Source: Promethearchaeota archaeon
GTDB lineage: Archaea > Asgardarchaeota > Lokiarchaeia > Sigyniarchaeales > SOKP01
DNA: 64,000 nt
Direction: 5' to 3'
Assembly: GCA_019058295.1 (NCBI GenBank)
Contig: JAHPZI010000010.1
Location: 1 to 64,000, forward strand
This document shows, one piece after another, positions 7,399 to 16,298 of this stretch (the stretch's first letter is position 1; each line of letters starts with the position of its first letter). Made by a program: the position numbers and the translations under genes. The notes under the pieces were generated by a model that was not told the origin of the DNA, made no database searches, and saw only the letters and a program-made list of their open reading frames with translations.

Positions 7399-8196
7399 AT
7401 GCCAAGTGTTAAAGTTAATGATATTAACATGTATTATGAAATACATGGAGAGGGATACCCTTTTGTATCAATTGGTGGATTAAATCATAACATTTATAAG
7501 TATCATCCTACCTACTTAGAATTGCTTTCAAAGAATTTTAAAACTATTCTCTTTGATAATAGGGGTGCTGGGAAAACGGATCAACCCGATATGAAATATT
7601 CCATTAAAATGATGGCTGATGATACGGCGGGATTAATGGATGTTTTAAATATTGAGAGCGCAATCGTGTTAGGATCTTCAATGGGAGGGATGATTGCTCA
7701 AGAATTCGTCCTTAATTACCCTGAAAAGGTAGAAAAACTTATTCTCTGCTCAACAAATTGCGGGGGGTCAAAATCAATCCCTCCGTCAAAAGAAATATTA
7801 CAACTATTAACCCAAAACACAAAAGGGATGACAGAAGAAGAAATTGTAAGAAAGGCGCTTCCTGTTCTATATACTAAAGAGTTCCTTAAGAATAATGTTG
7901 ATTTTATAGAAGATTATATCCATAGGGCTCTTATTATACCAACTAATCCAAAAGCATATCTAAGCCAAATCGGAGCCGTAATGGGATTCAATTCTTATAA
8001 AAGACTTAAAAATATCAATACACCTACTTTAGTGATGCATGGTAAGAAAGATATTCTCGTTCCTCCACAAAATGGTGAGATATTAGTAGGTTTAATACCT
8101 AATGCGAAGCTCTCTTTACATGATAATAATGCTCATCTATTATTCTCGGAGGAAACTGAAAAAGTGTTCAATAGTCTTCTTAAATTTTTATTATGA
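7399..8196 (+). CDS. Alpha/beta-fold hydrolase
   Basis: 265 residues, the usual length of the family. The oxyanion region GGLNHN and the strand FDNRGAGKTDQP are early; the nucleophile elbow GSSMGG is at about residues 90-95 (Ser92); the acid is in GKKDILVPP (about residue 217); the histidine is in NNAHLLF (about 245). All three catalytic residues are present and in order. Relatives include esterases, C-C hydrolases and lactonases, and the sequence does not decide between them. No signal peptide, so cytosolic. The gene stands alone with its own promoter. Confidence 0.9.
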   Translation: MPSVKVNDINMYYEIHGEGYPFVSIGGLNHNIYKYHPTYLELLSKNFKTILFDNRGAGKTDQPDMKYSIKMMADDTAGLMDVLNIESAIVLGSSMGGMIAQEFVLNYPEKVEKLILCSTNCGGSKSIPPSKEILQLLTQNTKGMTEEEIVRKALPVLYTKEFLKNNVDFIEDYIHRALIIPTNPKAYLSQIGAVMGFNSYKRLKNINTPTLVMHGKKDILVPPQNGEILVGLIPNAKLSLHDNNAHLLFSEETEKVFNSLLKFLL

Positions 8197-8310
8197 TATT
8201 TTTGACCAGAAAAAAGACTATACGCAACTTATAAACATAAATTTAACTAAAGTAATATATAATACAAAAAATATTAAAACATAAAAATAGAATAAAAATT
8301 CTATAAATTT

Positions 8311-10041
8311 GTGATTTTAAAAATGGAAGTTGATCAAGATTTTATTAACAATACTAGAGTAGCTTATATCTCAATGGAAATAGCCGTAGAATCAAACATC
8401 CCTACATATAGTGGTGGTTTAGGAGTATTATCTGGCGATACGGTACGTTCTGCCTCCGATCTAGAAATTCCTATGGTAGCTATTTGTTTATGTTACAGCG
8501 CAGGGTATTTTTATCAATTTTTTAACGAAAAAGGAGAGCAAAAAGAAAAAGAGATTCAATGGAGTTTCTTCTACGAATTTGAAAAAGTTCCTAAGCCTAT
8601 TACAATGAAAATTGAAGATAAAGATGTTAAAGTGTCTGCATGGAAATATAATATGGTGGGCCAATCGGGTCATATTTTACCTATTTATTTATTAACAACA
8701 GATGTAGAGGGTAATGAACCATGGATGAAAAATATGACAGGCTCGTTGTATGATTCAACCTCACGATGGAATCGAATAGTACAAGAGATGATCTTAGGTA
8801 TAGGAGGTGTGAAACTTCTAGAATCTTTAGGTTATAATAATTTGAAAACATACCATCTAAACGAGGGTCATGGTTCTTTTTCTATTTGCGAACTTTACAA
8901 TCAATTAGGAAGTATTGATAAAGTTAAAGAAAAAGTAGTATTCACGACACATACGCCGGTTCCAGCGGGGCATGATCGCTTCAAACAAGACTTAGTTAAG
9001 AAAGTATTTGTAGATCGCTTCCCTGCGGAGCTTCGAAAATTAGGAGATGATAATGGAGATTTAAATATGACCTTTTTAGGAATGGCTATGTCACGCTATA
9101 GAAATGCAGTAGCAAAAAAACATGGGGATATCTCAAGAAAAATGTTTCCTCAATATGAAATCGACTCTATAACTAATGGGATTCATCATCCTTTTTGGGT
9201 TTCAAAACCTATAAGAAAATTATTCGGTAGAAAATGGCCAAACTGGAGATCAACTCCCTCTATTCTTCAGAATGCTATAGAACTTGACGATTTAGAACTT
9301 TTTGATGCTCATATTGAGAATAAATTCAACCTAATTAGCTACCAAAAAGGTCATAGTTGGAATCTTTTAGACGAGGAATTAATCACAATCGGGTTCGCTA
9401 GACGATTTGCTACCTATAAAAGAGCAACACTGTTATTTAACGATATTGATAGATTAGGCAAAATATGTAGAAACAATATACAATTTATATTTGCCGGGAA
9501 GGCTCACCCAAAAGATCAAATGGGAAAAGATTATATTAAAAAAATACATGAATCTGCAGAATTTTTGTATGATAATTATGGCGTTAAAGTAGTAATGATG
9601 GAAAATTATAATATGGATCTTTCTCATATGCTTGTAAGTGGATGTGATATCTGGCTAAACACACCAAACAGATATAGAGAAGCGTCAGGAACGAGTGGGA
9701 TGAAGGCTTCCCTTAATGGGGTTTTAAACTTAAGCGTCCAAGATGGTTGGTGGTTAGAAGGATATAAAATGAATCATCTTGCTGGCTGGGCAATCGGTCC
9801 TGATGACTCAAATCCAGATGATCCTGGTGTTTCAAACAGTTGGGATATTGATTCTAATGCCCTTTATGAAATTTTAGAGAAAAAAGTTATCCCGACTTAT
9901 ATGGATCATGATCAGTGGGTATTCATGCAAAAAAATGCAATCTCACTGGCGGCTTATTTCAACACGCACCGAATGATGGAAGAATACGCTGAGAAAGCAT
10001 ATAAATTAAAAAGGCAAAATCCTTGGGAATATGTTCCTTAA
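8311..10041 (+). CDS. glgP: Alpha-glucan (glycogen/maltodextrin) phosphorylase, short GT35 type
   Basis: 576 residues, the short form seen in archaea and thermophilic bacteria. Family signatures are all present: YISMEIAVESNIPTYSGGLG at the start, HLNEGHGSF, THTPVPAGHDRF, ITNGIHHPFW, and EASGTSGMKASLNGVLNLS around residue 460 with the lysine that binds pyridoxal phosphate. The enzyme releases glucose-1-phosphate from alpha-1,4-glucans using phosphate. GTG at 8311 or ATG at 8323 may be the start; the second removes only four residues. Monocistronic. It implies a storage-glucan or maltodextrin pathway in the cytosol. Confidence 0.93.
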   Translation: MILKMEVDQDFINNTRVAYISMEIAVESNIPTYSGGLGVLSGDTVRSASDLEIPMVAICLCYSAGYFYQFFNEKGEQKEKEIQWSFFYEFEKVPKPITMKIEDKDVKVSAWKYNMVGQSGHILPIYLLTTDVEGNEPWMKNMTGSLYDSTSRWNRIVQEMILGIGGVKLLESLGYNNLKTYHLNEGHGSFSICELYNQLGSIDKVKEKVVFTTHTPVPAGHDRFKQDLVKKVFVDRFPAELRKLGDDNGDLNMTFLGMAMSRYRNAVAKKHGDISRKMFPQYEIDSITNGIHHPFWVSKPIRKLFGRKWPNWRSTPSILQNAIELDDLELFDAHIENKFNLISYQKGHSWNLLDEELITIGFARRFATYKRATLLFNDIDRLGKICRNNIQFIFAGKAHPKDQMGKDYIKKIHESAEFLYDNYGVKVVMMENYNMDLSHMLVSGCDIWLNTPNRYREASGTSGMKASLNGVLNLSVQDGWWLEGYKMNHLAGWAIGPDDSNPDDPGVSNSWDIDSNALYEILEKKVIPTYMDHDQWVFMQKNAISLAAYFNTHRMMEEYAEKAYKLKRQNPWEYVP

Positions 10042-10049
10042 ATCAAAAA

Positions 10050-10574
10050 TTAGGAAGATTTTGCACAACTGATCATTTTAAAGGGACAAATTTTTATATA
10101 ATCATCAAATTTTTTTTGTCTTAAATAATCCTTGAAAGTTTGAGTAAAAATTTCTTCCATAGTATCTATTCCCGAATTTAATCCCTTCATATCTTTTGCT
10201 AAAAGAAGCATAAATTTCGTGCTAGATTCAAGATAAAAGCATTTAGAGAGAAGTTTTGCTTCTACATCAGAATTGGCTTCAATAATTTGGTTGGTTTCTT
10301 TTATTATTTTATTATCAGTAAATATTATTATTAAAAGATTCTCAGAATAAATTTCTTTTAAATAAGAATCTCTTATTCCCGCAGCTACTAGGGAAGTTTT
10401 TAAATATCTAAGGAAGAGATTTTGAAGACGGTTGAGTTCCTTTCGAAACATGTTTTTGTTATGATAAAAAGAGAATTCATTGCTCAACTTTAAAGGTTCT
10501 TCATCACCATATATAATTTCTTTAGGTGGAATTTTAAACTCATATTCTTTAATATAATCTGACACGATTTTCAT
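10050..10574 (-). CDS. Unknown 174-residue cytosolic protein
   Basis: The protein is alpha/beta mixed with a central strand-helix part (ENLLIIIFTDNKIIKETNQI) and a helical end with Cys in KICPFKMISC. The CPF-x-C end recalls the last strand of V4R-like or hydrolase-associated proteins, but I cannot place it in a family. It faces the phosphorylase gene tail to tail (eight bases between stops) and is divergent from the Dus gene. No signal or membrane segment. Confidence 0.6.
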   Translation of the reverse strand: MKIVSDYIKEYEFKIPPKEIIYGDEEPLKLSNEFSFYHNKNMFRKELNRLQNLFLRYLKTSLVAAGIRDSYLKEIYSENLLIIIFTDNKIIKETNQIIEANSDVEAKLLSKCFYLESSTKFMLLLAKDMKGLNSGIDTMEEIFTQTFKDYLRQKKFDDYIKICPFKMISCAKSS

Positions 10575-10711
10575 TCACTATTTTTTAAAATTTTTCTGGA
10601 AATATTAATTTAAAGTGAGTAATTGTTTTTTAATTAAAATAGAATTTAATTTCTAAAAAATTTCTTGGTTATAATTTATTATGTAAAGTTAAAGACAATA
10701 AGAAAAACATC

Positions 10712-11698
10712 ATGAAATTAGGGACTTTAAAATTAGAAAATAACTTTGTCTTAGCACCTATGCAAAATGTGACTACAGGACCTTACAGAAGGTTTTGTAG
10801 AAATTTTTATAAAATCGGGTTAGTTTGCGTCCCAATGATTTATACAAAAGGTATTGTGAGTAGCCCTAAATCATTTGAGCATGAATTATATAAAATTGAA
10901 AAAGAAAGACCTATAAGTGTTCAATTAATTGGTTCAGATCCGGAAGCTCTAAAAAAATCAATAGAATATCTTGAGAGCTATAAATTTGACGTGTTAGATA
11001 TTAACGCAGGATGTCCTTCTAAAAGAGCTATTAGAGCAAAACAAGGTGGTTATTTAATAGATGATTTTAAAAAATTAAAAGGATTATTAGAAATTGCTGT
11101 AAAATTTTCTTCAAGACCAGTTTCTTTAAAAACTAGAACTGGATTTAAAAAAAACTTTGATTTAATTACTTTTAAAGATATCGTTAATGACTCTGGTATA
11201 GAATTTTTAACAGTTCACGCAAGAACAGTAAAAGATAGATCTAATATTTCGGCTATTGATTTAGATTTCATTAAAATATTAAAAGAATCAATTTCAATTC
11301 CCTTAATAGGAAATGGAGATATAATTAATCCAAAATTCGCAAAATATTTTATGGATTACACTAATGTCGATGCAATCATGATAGGTAGAGGCACATTGGG
11401 AAATCCAGAACTTTTTTATCAAATTTACGAATATTTCACAAAAGGGAGGGAAATCCCCTTTATAAATAACAAAACTTTAATGAGAGAGCGTGTAGAACTC
11501 TACAAAAGAGTGCTTGACGATTTTGTAGATGGAACAAAGTTTCAATTTCCTTTAGAAGAATATAAATTCATAGAATTAAAAAGAAATTCAATTTGGTTAA
11601 CAAAAAATATCAAAAATTCTACAGATCTCAGAAGAAAATTAAGTGAGACCCGGAATTTAAGGCAATTAAAATTAGTTTTGGAAGATATTTTTAATTAG
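10712..11698 (+). CDS. dus: tRNA-dihydrouridine synthase family protein
   Basis: 328 residues, a flavoprotein TIM barrel. The FMN-binding start is LAPMQNVTTGPYRRFCR; the catalytic cysteine lies in NAGCPSKRAIRAKQGGYLI near residue 100; later comes SLKTRTGF, then the phosphate-binding loops with GNGDI and MIGRGTLGNPELF. Dus enzymes reduce uridines in the D loop of tRNA with NAD(P)H. The C-terminal helical domain is present, so the gene is complete. Its stop is 10 bases from the stop of the convergent mtnA-like gene. Confidence 0.92.
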   Translation: MKLGTLKLENNFVLAPMQNVTTGPYRRFCRNFYKIGLVCVPMIYTKGIVSSPKSFEHELYKIEKERPISVQLIGSDPEALKKSIEYLESYKFDVLDINAGCPSKRAIRAKQGGYLIDDFKKLKGLLEIAVKFSSRPVSLKTRTGFKKNFDLITFKDIVNDSGIEFLTVHARTVKDRSNISAIDLDFIKILKESISIPLIGNGDIINPKFAKYFMDYTNVDAIMIGRGTLGNPELFYQIYEYFTKGREIPFINNKTLMRERVELYKRVLDDFVDGTKFQFPLEEYKFIELKRNSIWLTKNIKNSTDLRRKLSETRNLRQLKLVLEDIFN

Positions 11699-11708
11699 AA
11701 GTTAAAAT

Positions 11709-12728
11709 CTATTTATACTTCTTTAAAAGTTCATCATGGGAAAAAACACCATCTTCAGTTATGACCCCCGTAACCAATCTAAATGGAGTAATATCAAAAG
11801 CATAATTTAAACAATCAACCCCATCAGGAACAATTTGAACTTCATTCAAAACACAACTTACTTCTTTACTATCTCTTTGCTCAATTGTGACATCATCAAC
11901 AGTCTCCTGAAGAGATAATGTGGAAGTTGGTGCCGCTACGTAAAATGGAATGTTATTATCTTTCGCTGCTAATGCAACTAAATAAGTGCCTATTTTATTA
12001 AATACAGCATCAGAAGTTACACGGTCAGTGCCAACAATAACTTTATTTATTTTTCCTAATCTCATTATTAATCCTGACGAAGTATCTGAAATAACCTTGA
12101 CTGGAATCTTATCGTATTGAAGTTCATAGGCCGTAAGGCGAGCACCCTGCAGTCTTGGTCGTGTTTCATCAGCGATTACGCTAATCTTTTTTCCTCCTTC
12201 AATAGCAGCTCTTACAGGAGCTAAAGCAGTACCATATTGAACTGTTGCGAGTGACCCTGCATTACAATGCGTTAAAACAACATCTCCATCATCTAATAAA
12301 GCAGCTCCGTTTTTACCAATATTTTTATTTACATTGATATCTTCTTGAGCCATTAATTTTGCTTCTTCTATTACAAGTTCAGATATATTTGAGGGATTGT
12401 CTGGATATTTACTTATAATTTTCCAAATTCTATCTACTGCCCAAAATAGATTTGAAGCAGTTGGGCGAGTCTTTCTTATTACTTCAGCAGCTTCTTCCAT
12501 TTTTTTAAGAAAAGGCTCTTTTGGCAGTTCTTTATATTCAATAGTAGCAAGTGCCATTCCCATCGCTGCGGCTACTCCAATCGCAGGAGCCCCTCTGATA
12601 TTCATAACCTTAATAGAAGTTGCTACATCTCGATAATTGTCAAACTCTAAGAATTTAAGTTCTCGAGGGAGTATAGTTTGATCAATCATCTTAACTTTAT
12701 TATTTACCCATTCAATTGAAGGAATCAT
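11709..12728 (-). CDS. mtnA: S-methyl-5-thioribose-1-phosphate isomerase (aIF2B-like fold)
   Basis: 339 residues. Motifs of the family are clear: MNIRGAPAIGVAAAMGMAL near residue 42, LTHCNAGSLATVQYGTALAP with the catalytic Cys155, ADETRPRLQGARLTAYEL, and VGTDRVTSDAVFNKIGTY with the catalytic Asp235. The enzyme converts the aldose methylthioribose-1-phosphate to the ribulose form in methionine salvage; archaeal members may also handle 5-deoxyribose or ribose phosphates. The ATG at 12728 gives a normal N-terminus (IEWVNNKVKMIDQTILP). No other salvage gene is adjacent. Confidence 0.92.
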   Translation of the reverse strand: MIPSIEWVNNKVKMIDQTILPRELKFLEFDNYRDVATSIKVMNIRGAPAIGVAAAMGMALATIEYKELPKEPFLKKMEEAAEVIRKTRPTASNLFWAVDRIWKIISKYPDNPSNISELVIEEAKLMAQEDINVNKNIGKNGAALLDDGDVVLTHCNAGSLATVQYGTALAPVRAAIEGGKKISVIADETRPRLQGARLTAYELQYDKIPVKVISDTSSGLIMRLGKINKVIVGTDRVTSDAVFNKIGTYLVALAAKDNNIPFYVAAPTSTLSLQETVDDVTIEQRDSKEVSCVLNEVQIVPDGVDCLNYAFDITPFRLVTGVITEDGVFSHDELLKKYK

Positions 12729-12857
12729 AATTATTTAGAATATTTTAAGCTTTAAAAAATTAGATTTGAATAATAGAAAATATTTAATTTTATTATAAAT
12801 CAAAGGATTGAAGGAAAAAGAGGAATTAAATAGAAGTTTCATATATAAAATTGAATA

Positions 12858-13061
12858 ATGACTACTAATTTGACTATTGTTAAATCACCAATTATATCTT
12901 GTTCGCGAAGAACCGACATTCCCGCATTTTTAATGGACTGGGTTATAGAAAAAATAAAAATCGGCTATGTTGATGTTGTTAATCCATTTAACCGAAAACA
13001 GATATCTCGAGTCTCACTTATGCCTGATGATGTGAAATGTTGGGTTTGGTTAACAATATAA
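12858..13061 (+). pseudogene. Truncated DUF1848 gene (N-terminal fragment only)
   Basis: The 67 residues match the first 60 or so of the intact DUF1848 protein encoded at 14595: IISCSRRTDIPAF against IISFSRRTDGIAF, then VNPFNRKQISRVSLMPDDV against RNPINKKVSSVSLKPRDV. The similarity ends where the family has a W-SKDF-like motif; here the frame ends WVWLTI and TAA. No remainder of the domain follows; the next feature is the homing endonuclease. It is therefore a decayed or interrupted paralogue. A short real protein cannot be excluded because an ATG and TATA-like leader are present. Confidence 0.6.
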
Positions 13062-13224
13062 AATATTTATAAATCTTGTGAGAGTTATGTTATAAAAAAA
13101 GAAAAGTATTATATACATTAATCAATAAAAGGAATGATGGCAAATAAATAATATCAAGACTTTTGAGGATGCTAAGGATATAGAACATTGGAACATCTGG
13201 TTCACAAATCAGATTCGTAAGATT

Positions 13225-14499
13225 ATGAAGAATCAATCTAATGATAAAATAAAACTCCTTTTAAAACCATATTTTACTTCATTTCGCAGAATGAGCAAAT
13301 TTTTTGGTTTACCATACCATTATATCCCAGCTCAAAGGATGAAAAAATATGCTAAAAAAGCTATTGCTGTAAAAAAACTAAACGTAATGAGAGCTTCTAT
13401 GAAAAAAAATTTTTCCATTTTAAAAAAGCAGCACATAGATATTATTAAGGATTTAAAGAATGTTGAAAATGAAATTATTAATTGTGTTAATCTTTATGAA
13501 GAAATTTTTAATCCTAAGCCGACACCACATTCACAAATAAAATATTACCATCCAAATTTAGATTTGAATTATTTTAAAGACATAAATACTATTGAAAAAG
13601 CATATTGGCTAGGATTTTTATTCGCTGATGGATGGATTGCTATTGATATAAAACAATCTGGAAGATATTTTCGTATAGGATTTGGACAAAAATCAGAAGA
13701 TAAAGAAAGGTTAATTGCATTTTGCAAAGCACTAGGACTTAATAAAAACCTTATTAAAGATTATGATATCCATAATGATGAGGGAAAGGTTTATCATTAT
13801 TCAGAAATTCGGTTTTTATCAGGAAATATAGAGTGGGAAAATAGTATGGCCAAACACTTAATAAACTGGGGCATATCTTACGATATTGGGAAGAATGGAA
13901 AACGAGTTAAGATACCCAATTTACCTGATTTGAAATATGAAAAACTAATGTTAGCCTTTCTTTTAGGATTATATGATGGAGATGGTTCATTACGCAAATA
14001 TACCTCTCCTCAAGGAAAAATTAACGTAAGTCCTCACATATGCTCAGCAAATGGTGTTTTTCTTGAAAAAATAAGGAATTACTATAAAATTGAGAATGAA
14101 GTTATTCTTACTAAAATAGAAAAGTTCGATTATGAAACTGGAAAAATAAAGGTACTAAAATTATACGGACTTTCCTTAGGACCTCATTTGTTCGATAAAA
14201 TGATGTCAGTAATGAAAAACTCAATGAAACGTAAACGAGCGTCATTAAAATCCTTTTCTATTACATCACAAAGAAAGTGGTTGTTGAAAGTCTTACCTAA
14301 AGAAAAATTTGAAAAAATTCTGAAAAATCTACCAACATATAGGATAGCAGAACTTTTAGGTCTTTCTCATAATGTTATTAAACGATTTGTTAAAAATGTA
14401 TATGGTCTTGAAATCCCCGTACGTAGGGATGTTACTAAGGATGAAAAAAAATATTGGATTAAATATTTAGATAAAATTGGAAGATATCCAAATAAATGA
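13225..14499 (+). CDS. LAGLIDADG-family homing endonuclease
   Basis: 424 residues. Two LAGLIDADG helices are visible: YWLGFLFADGWI at about residue 128 and FLLGLYDGDGSL at about 246, each ending in an acidic residue for metal binding. The C-terminal part (TYRIAELLGLSHNVIKRFVK) looks like a helix-turn-helix DNA-binding region. The reading frame stays open upstream to 13138 (KTFEDAKDIEHWNIWFTN-like residues) without an ATG/GTG/TTG. Just above is an ATG ATG in another frame (13134) behind AAAGGA, so the true N-terminus may be frameshifted or use a non-standard start. It lies between a truncated and an intact DUF1848 gene, a typical free-standing selfish gene. Confidence 0.85.
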   Translation: MKNQSNDKIKLLLKPYFTSFRRMSKFFGLPYHYIPAQRMKKYAKKAIAVKKLNVMRASMKKNFSILKKQHIDIIKDLKNVENEIINCVNLYEEIFNPKPTPHSQIKYYHPNLDLNYFKDINTIEKAYWLGFLFADGWIAIDIKQSGRYFRIGFGQKSEDKERLIAFCKALGLNKNLIKDYDIHNDEGKVYHYSEIRFLSGNIEWENSMAKHLINWGISYDIGKNGKRVKIPNLPDLKYEKLMLAFLLGLYDGDGSLRKYTSPQGKINVSPHICSANGVFLEKIRNYYKIENEVILTKIEKFDYETGKIKVLKLYGLSLGPHLFDKMMSVMKNSMKRKRASLKSFSITSQRKWLLKVLPKEKFEKILKNLPTYRIAELLGLSHNVIKRFVKNVYGLEIPVRRDVTKDEKKYWIKYLDKIGRYPNK

Positions 14500-14594
14500 G
14501 TTTTGGAAATTGATATCCCTTATTTGAATTATCTAAGAAATTATAATAATAGAAAATATAATCTTTGTACAACTAGTTAATATAGAATTATGAA

Positions 14595-15485
14595 ATGAAG
14601 CAAATAATTAGTTTTAGTCGGAGAACGGATGGCATCGCTTTTTATATTGACCGTCTTGAAAAAGCTATTGAAGAAGAAGTAATTGAAGTTAGGAATCCTA
14701 TTAATAAAAAAGTTAGTTCAGTCTCCCTTAAACCGCGAGATGTAGCTGGATTTGTATTATGGTCGAAAGATTTCCATAACTTTTTAAAGAAATGGGATAT
14801 ATTTTCGAAATATACACCCTCTACTCTTTTTTCAAATGAGACGATACCAGTCTATTTTCAATTCACGCGTAATTCTTCTGTGAAGGTTCTCGAACCTTTA
14901 GCACCTCCTCTTGAAAAGAGTTTTTCCCAATTAGATGAATTAATTGAAATTACTTCTTCAGATCATATAATGTGGCGATTTGATCCTATTGTTTTTTGGA
15001 AAGAGTATGATGTCCTATTTGACAACATTAAAGATTTTAAAGAAATAGCAATACATTTTGCCGATGCGGGTGTACAAAAATGTACCATCTCATTTGCCAC
15101 TTATTATAAGAAAGTAGAACAGCGTATGAAAAAATACTCATTTAATTATTATAAACCAAGTATAAAAGAAATGATTAAAACAGCGAATAAACTCATTAAA
15201 ATAGCTAATCAGTATAAGATTAAGATTTATACTTGTTGTAATCCCGATTTATTAAAGATACCAGAAATATCTCAAGCCCACTGTATTGATGGAAATTATC
15301 TAAGTAAATTATGGAATGCCAAAGTTTCTTTAGCAAAAGATTCAGGACAACGAGAATCATGTGGGTGCACTAAAAGTCGAGATATCGGAGGATATGACAA
15401 AGAATGGGAATGCCATCATGGATGTCTTTACTGTTATGCTAATCCCAACCATATGATTTATGAACAAAACATAAACCAAAGTTGA
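14595..15485 (+). CDS. DUF1848 family protein
   Basis: 296 residues, the usual family length. It starts IISFSRRTDGIAFY, has the conserved SLKPRDVAGFVLWSKDF, the Asp/Trp motif MWRFDPIVFW at about residue 125, and a C-terminal cysteine cluster SCGCTKSRDIGGYD ... CHHGCLYCYANPN. The family resembles TIM-barrel radical SAM-like proteins with the cysteines at the end; the reaction is not known to me. Complete, in contrast to the relic at 12858. Its stop is nine bases before the next gene, so the two may be co-transcribed. Confidence 0.85.
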   Translation: MKQIISFSRRTDGIAFYIDRLEKAIEEEVIEVRNPINKKVSSVSLKPRDVAGFVLWSKDFHNFLKKWDIFSKYTPSTLFSNETIPVYFQFTRNSSVKVLEPLAPPLEKSFSQLDELIEITSSDHIMWRFDPIVFWKEYDVLFDNIKDFKEIAIHFADAGVQKCTISFATYYKKVEQRMKKYSFNYYKPSIKEMIKTANKLIKIANQYKIKIYTCCNPDLLKIPEISQAHCIDGNYLSKLWNAKVSLAKDSGQRESCGCTKSRDIGGYDKEWECHHGCLYCYANPNHMIYEQNINQS

Positions 15486-15493
15486 TTTGAAAA

Positions 15494-16201
15494 GTGGAAG
15501 AAATAGAGAAAGTCCTGCAAAATGGTGAAAAAATTCTATGGAAACGGACTAATATTCATAACTTATTGAAAATCTATCCAATCATTATAGGAATAGTCGT
15601 GGTGTCAACATTGTTAATCTTTGGACTATTATATACAAGTATCATTGCGTTTTCTGTTAATAATTTATTAGTAGCCTATTTATTATTATCTCTTTTTTTA
15701 ATTCTTGAGATTGTTTTAGTCCTTTCAGTTACATGGATCTCAATCAAATATCGAAGAAAATGGATTAAAAGATTTCAAAAAACTTCAGAAGAATTAAAAA
15801 ATTACATAGAAATAGATATTATAACCAATAAAAGAATCATAAAGAAAAGCATGATAGAAATTGAAAGATTGGAGAAGTATGTGAAATCTTTTAAAAATTT
15901 TTCAGATTTTTTAAAAATAATAGATATAAAAGATGATATTGTATTTCTTAACCTCGATTATATCGAAGAAGTTATTATTATGGTAGATATCAAAAGAATT
16001 GTTTTTATTATGGAGGATTATAATGACGACCAATTGTTTTATATAGATTTTTTTAAGTTTAAAAATGAGTTTAAAAAAAGCAATATAAATAAGACTTTAA
16101 ATGCGATTAACGACACTATAAATATTTTAAAAGAGATATTACCTCCTGAAAAAATTAATAAAGAGAGTTTAATTCAGTTAAAAGAAAATATGTTAAATTG
16201 A
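15494..16201 (+). CDS. Membrane protein with bacterial PH-like (bPH2) domain
   Basis: 235 residues, GTG start. It opens with LQNGEKILWKRTNIHNL, close to the usual start of bPH2/DUF304-type proteins, followed by two hydrophobic helices (about 27-50 and 57-83). The cytosolic part has YIEIDIITNKRIIKKS, the strand-turn typical of those domains, then a Leu/Ile-rich beta part and a C-terminal helix. Family role is poorly known; such proteins sit at the membrane and may bind partner proteins or lipid. Nine bases after the DUF1848 gene. Confidence 0.65.
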   Translation: MEEIEKVLQNGEKILWKRTNIHNLLKIYPIIIGIVVVSTLLIFGLLYTSIIAFSVNNLLVAYLLLSLFLILEIVLVLSVTWISIKYRRKWIKRFQKTSEELKNYIEIDIITNKRIIKKSMIEIERLEKYVKSFKNFSDFLKIIDIKDDIVFLNLDYIEEVIIMVDIKRIVFIMEDYNDDQLFYIDFFKFKNEFKKSNINKTLNAINDTINILKEILPPEKINKESLIQLKENMLN

Positions 16202-16298
16202 AATTTTAATATCTTAATTTATCTTAAATTTTTTACAATACTTTTTATTACAATAGTATATTAATCTATTTTGCGCATAAAATTAATTGTGAGATGGA

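Noticed and set aside
8102..8284. 60-codon frame overlapping the alpha/beta hydrolase end
   Set aside because: It lies in another frame across the catalytic histidine region and its stop; no independent support.
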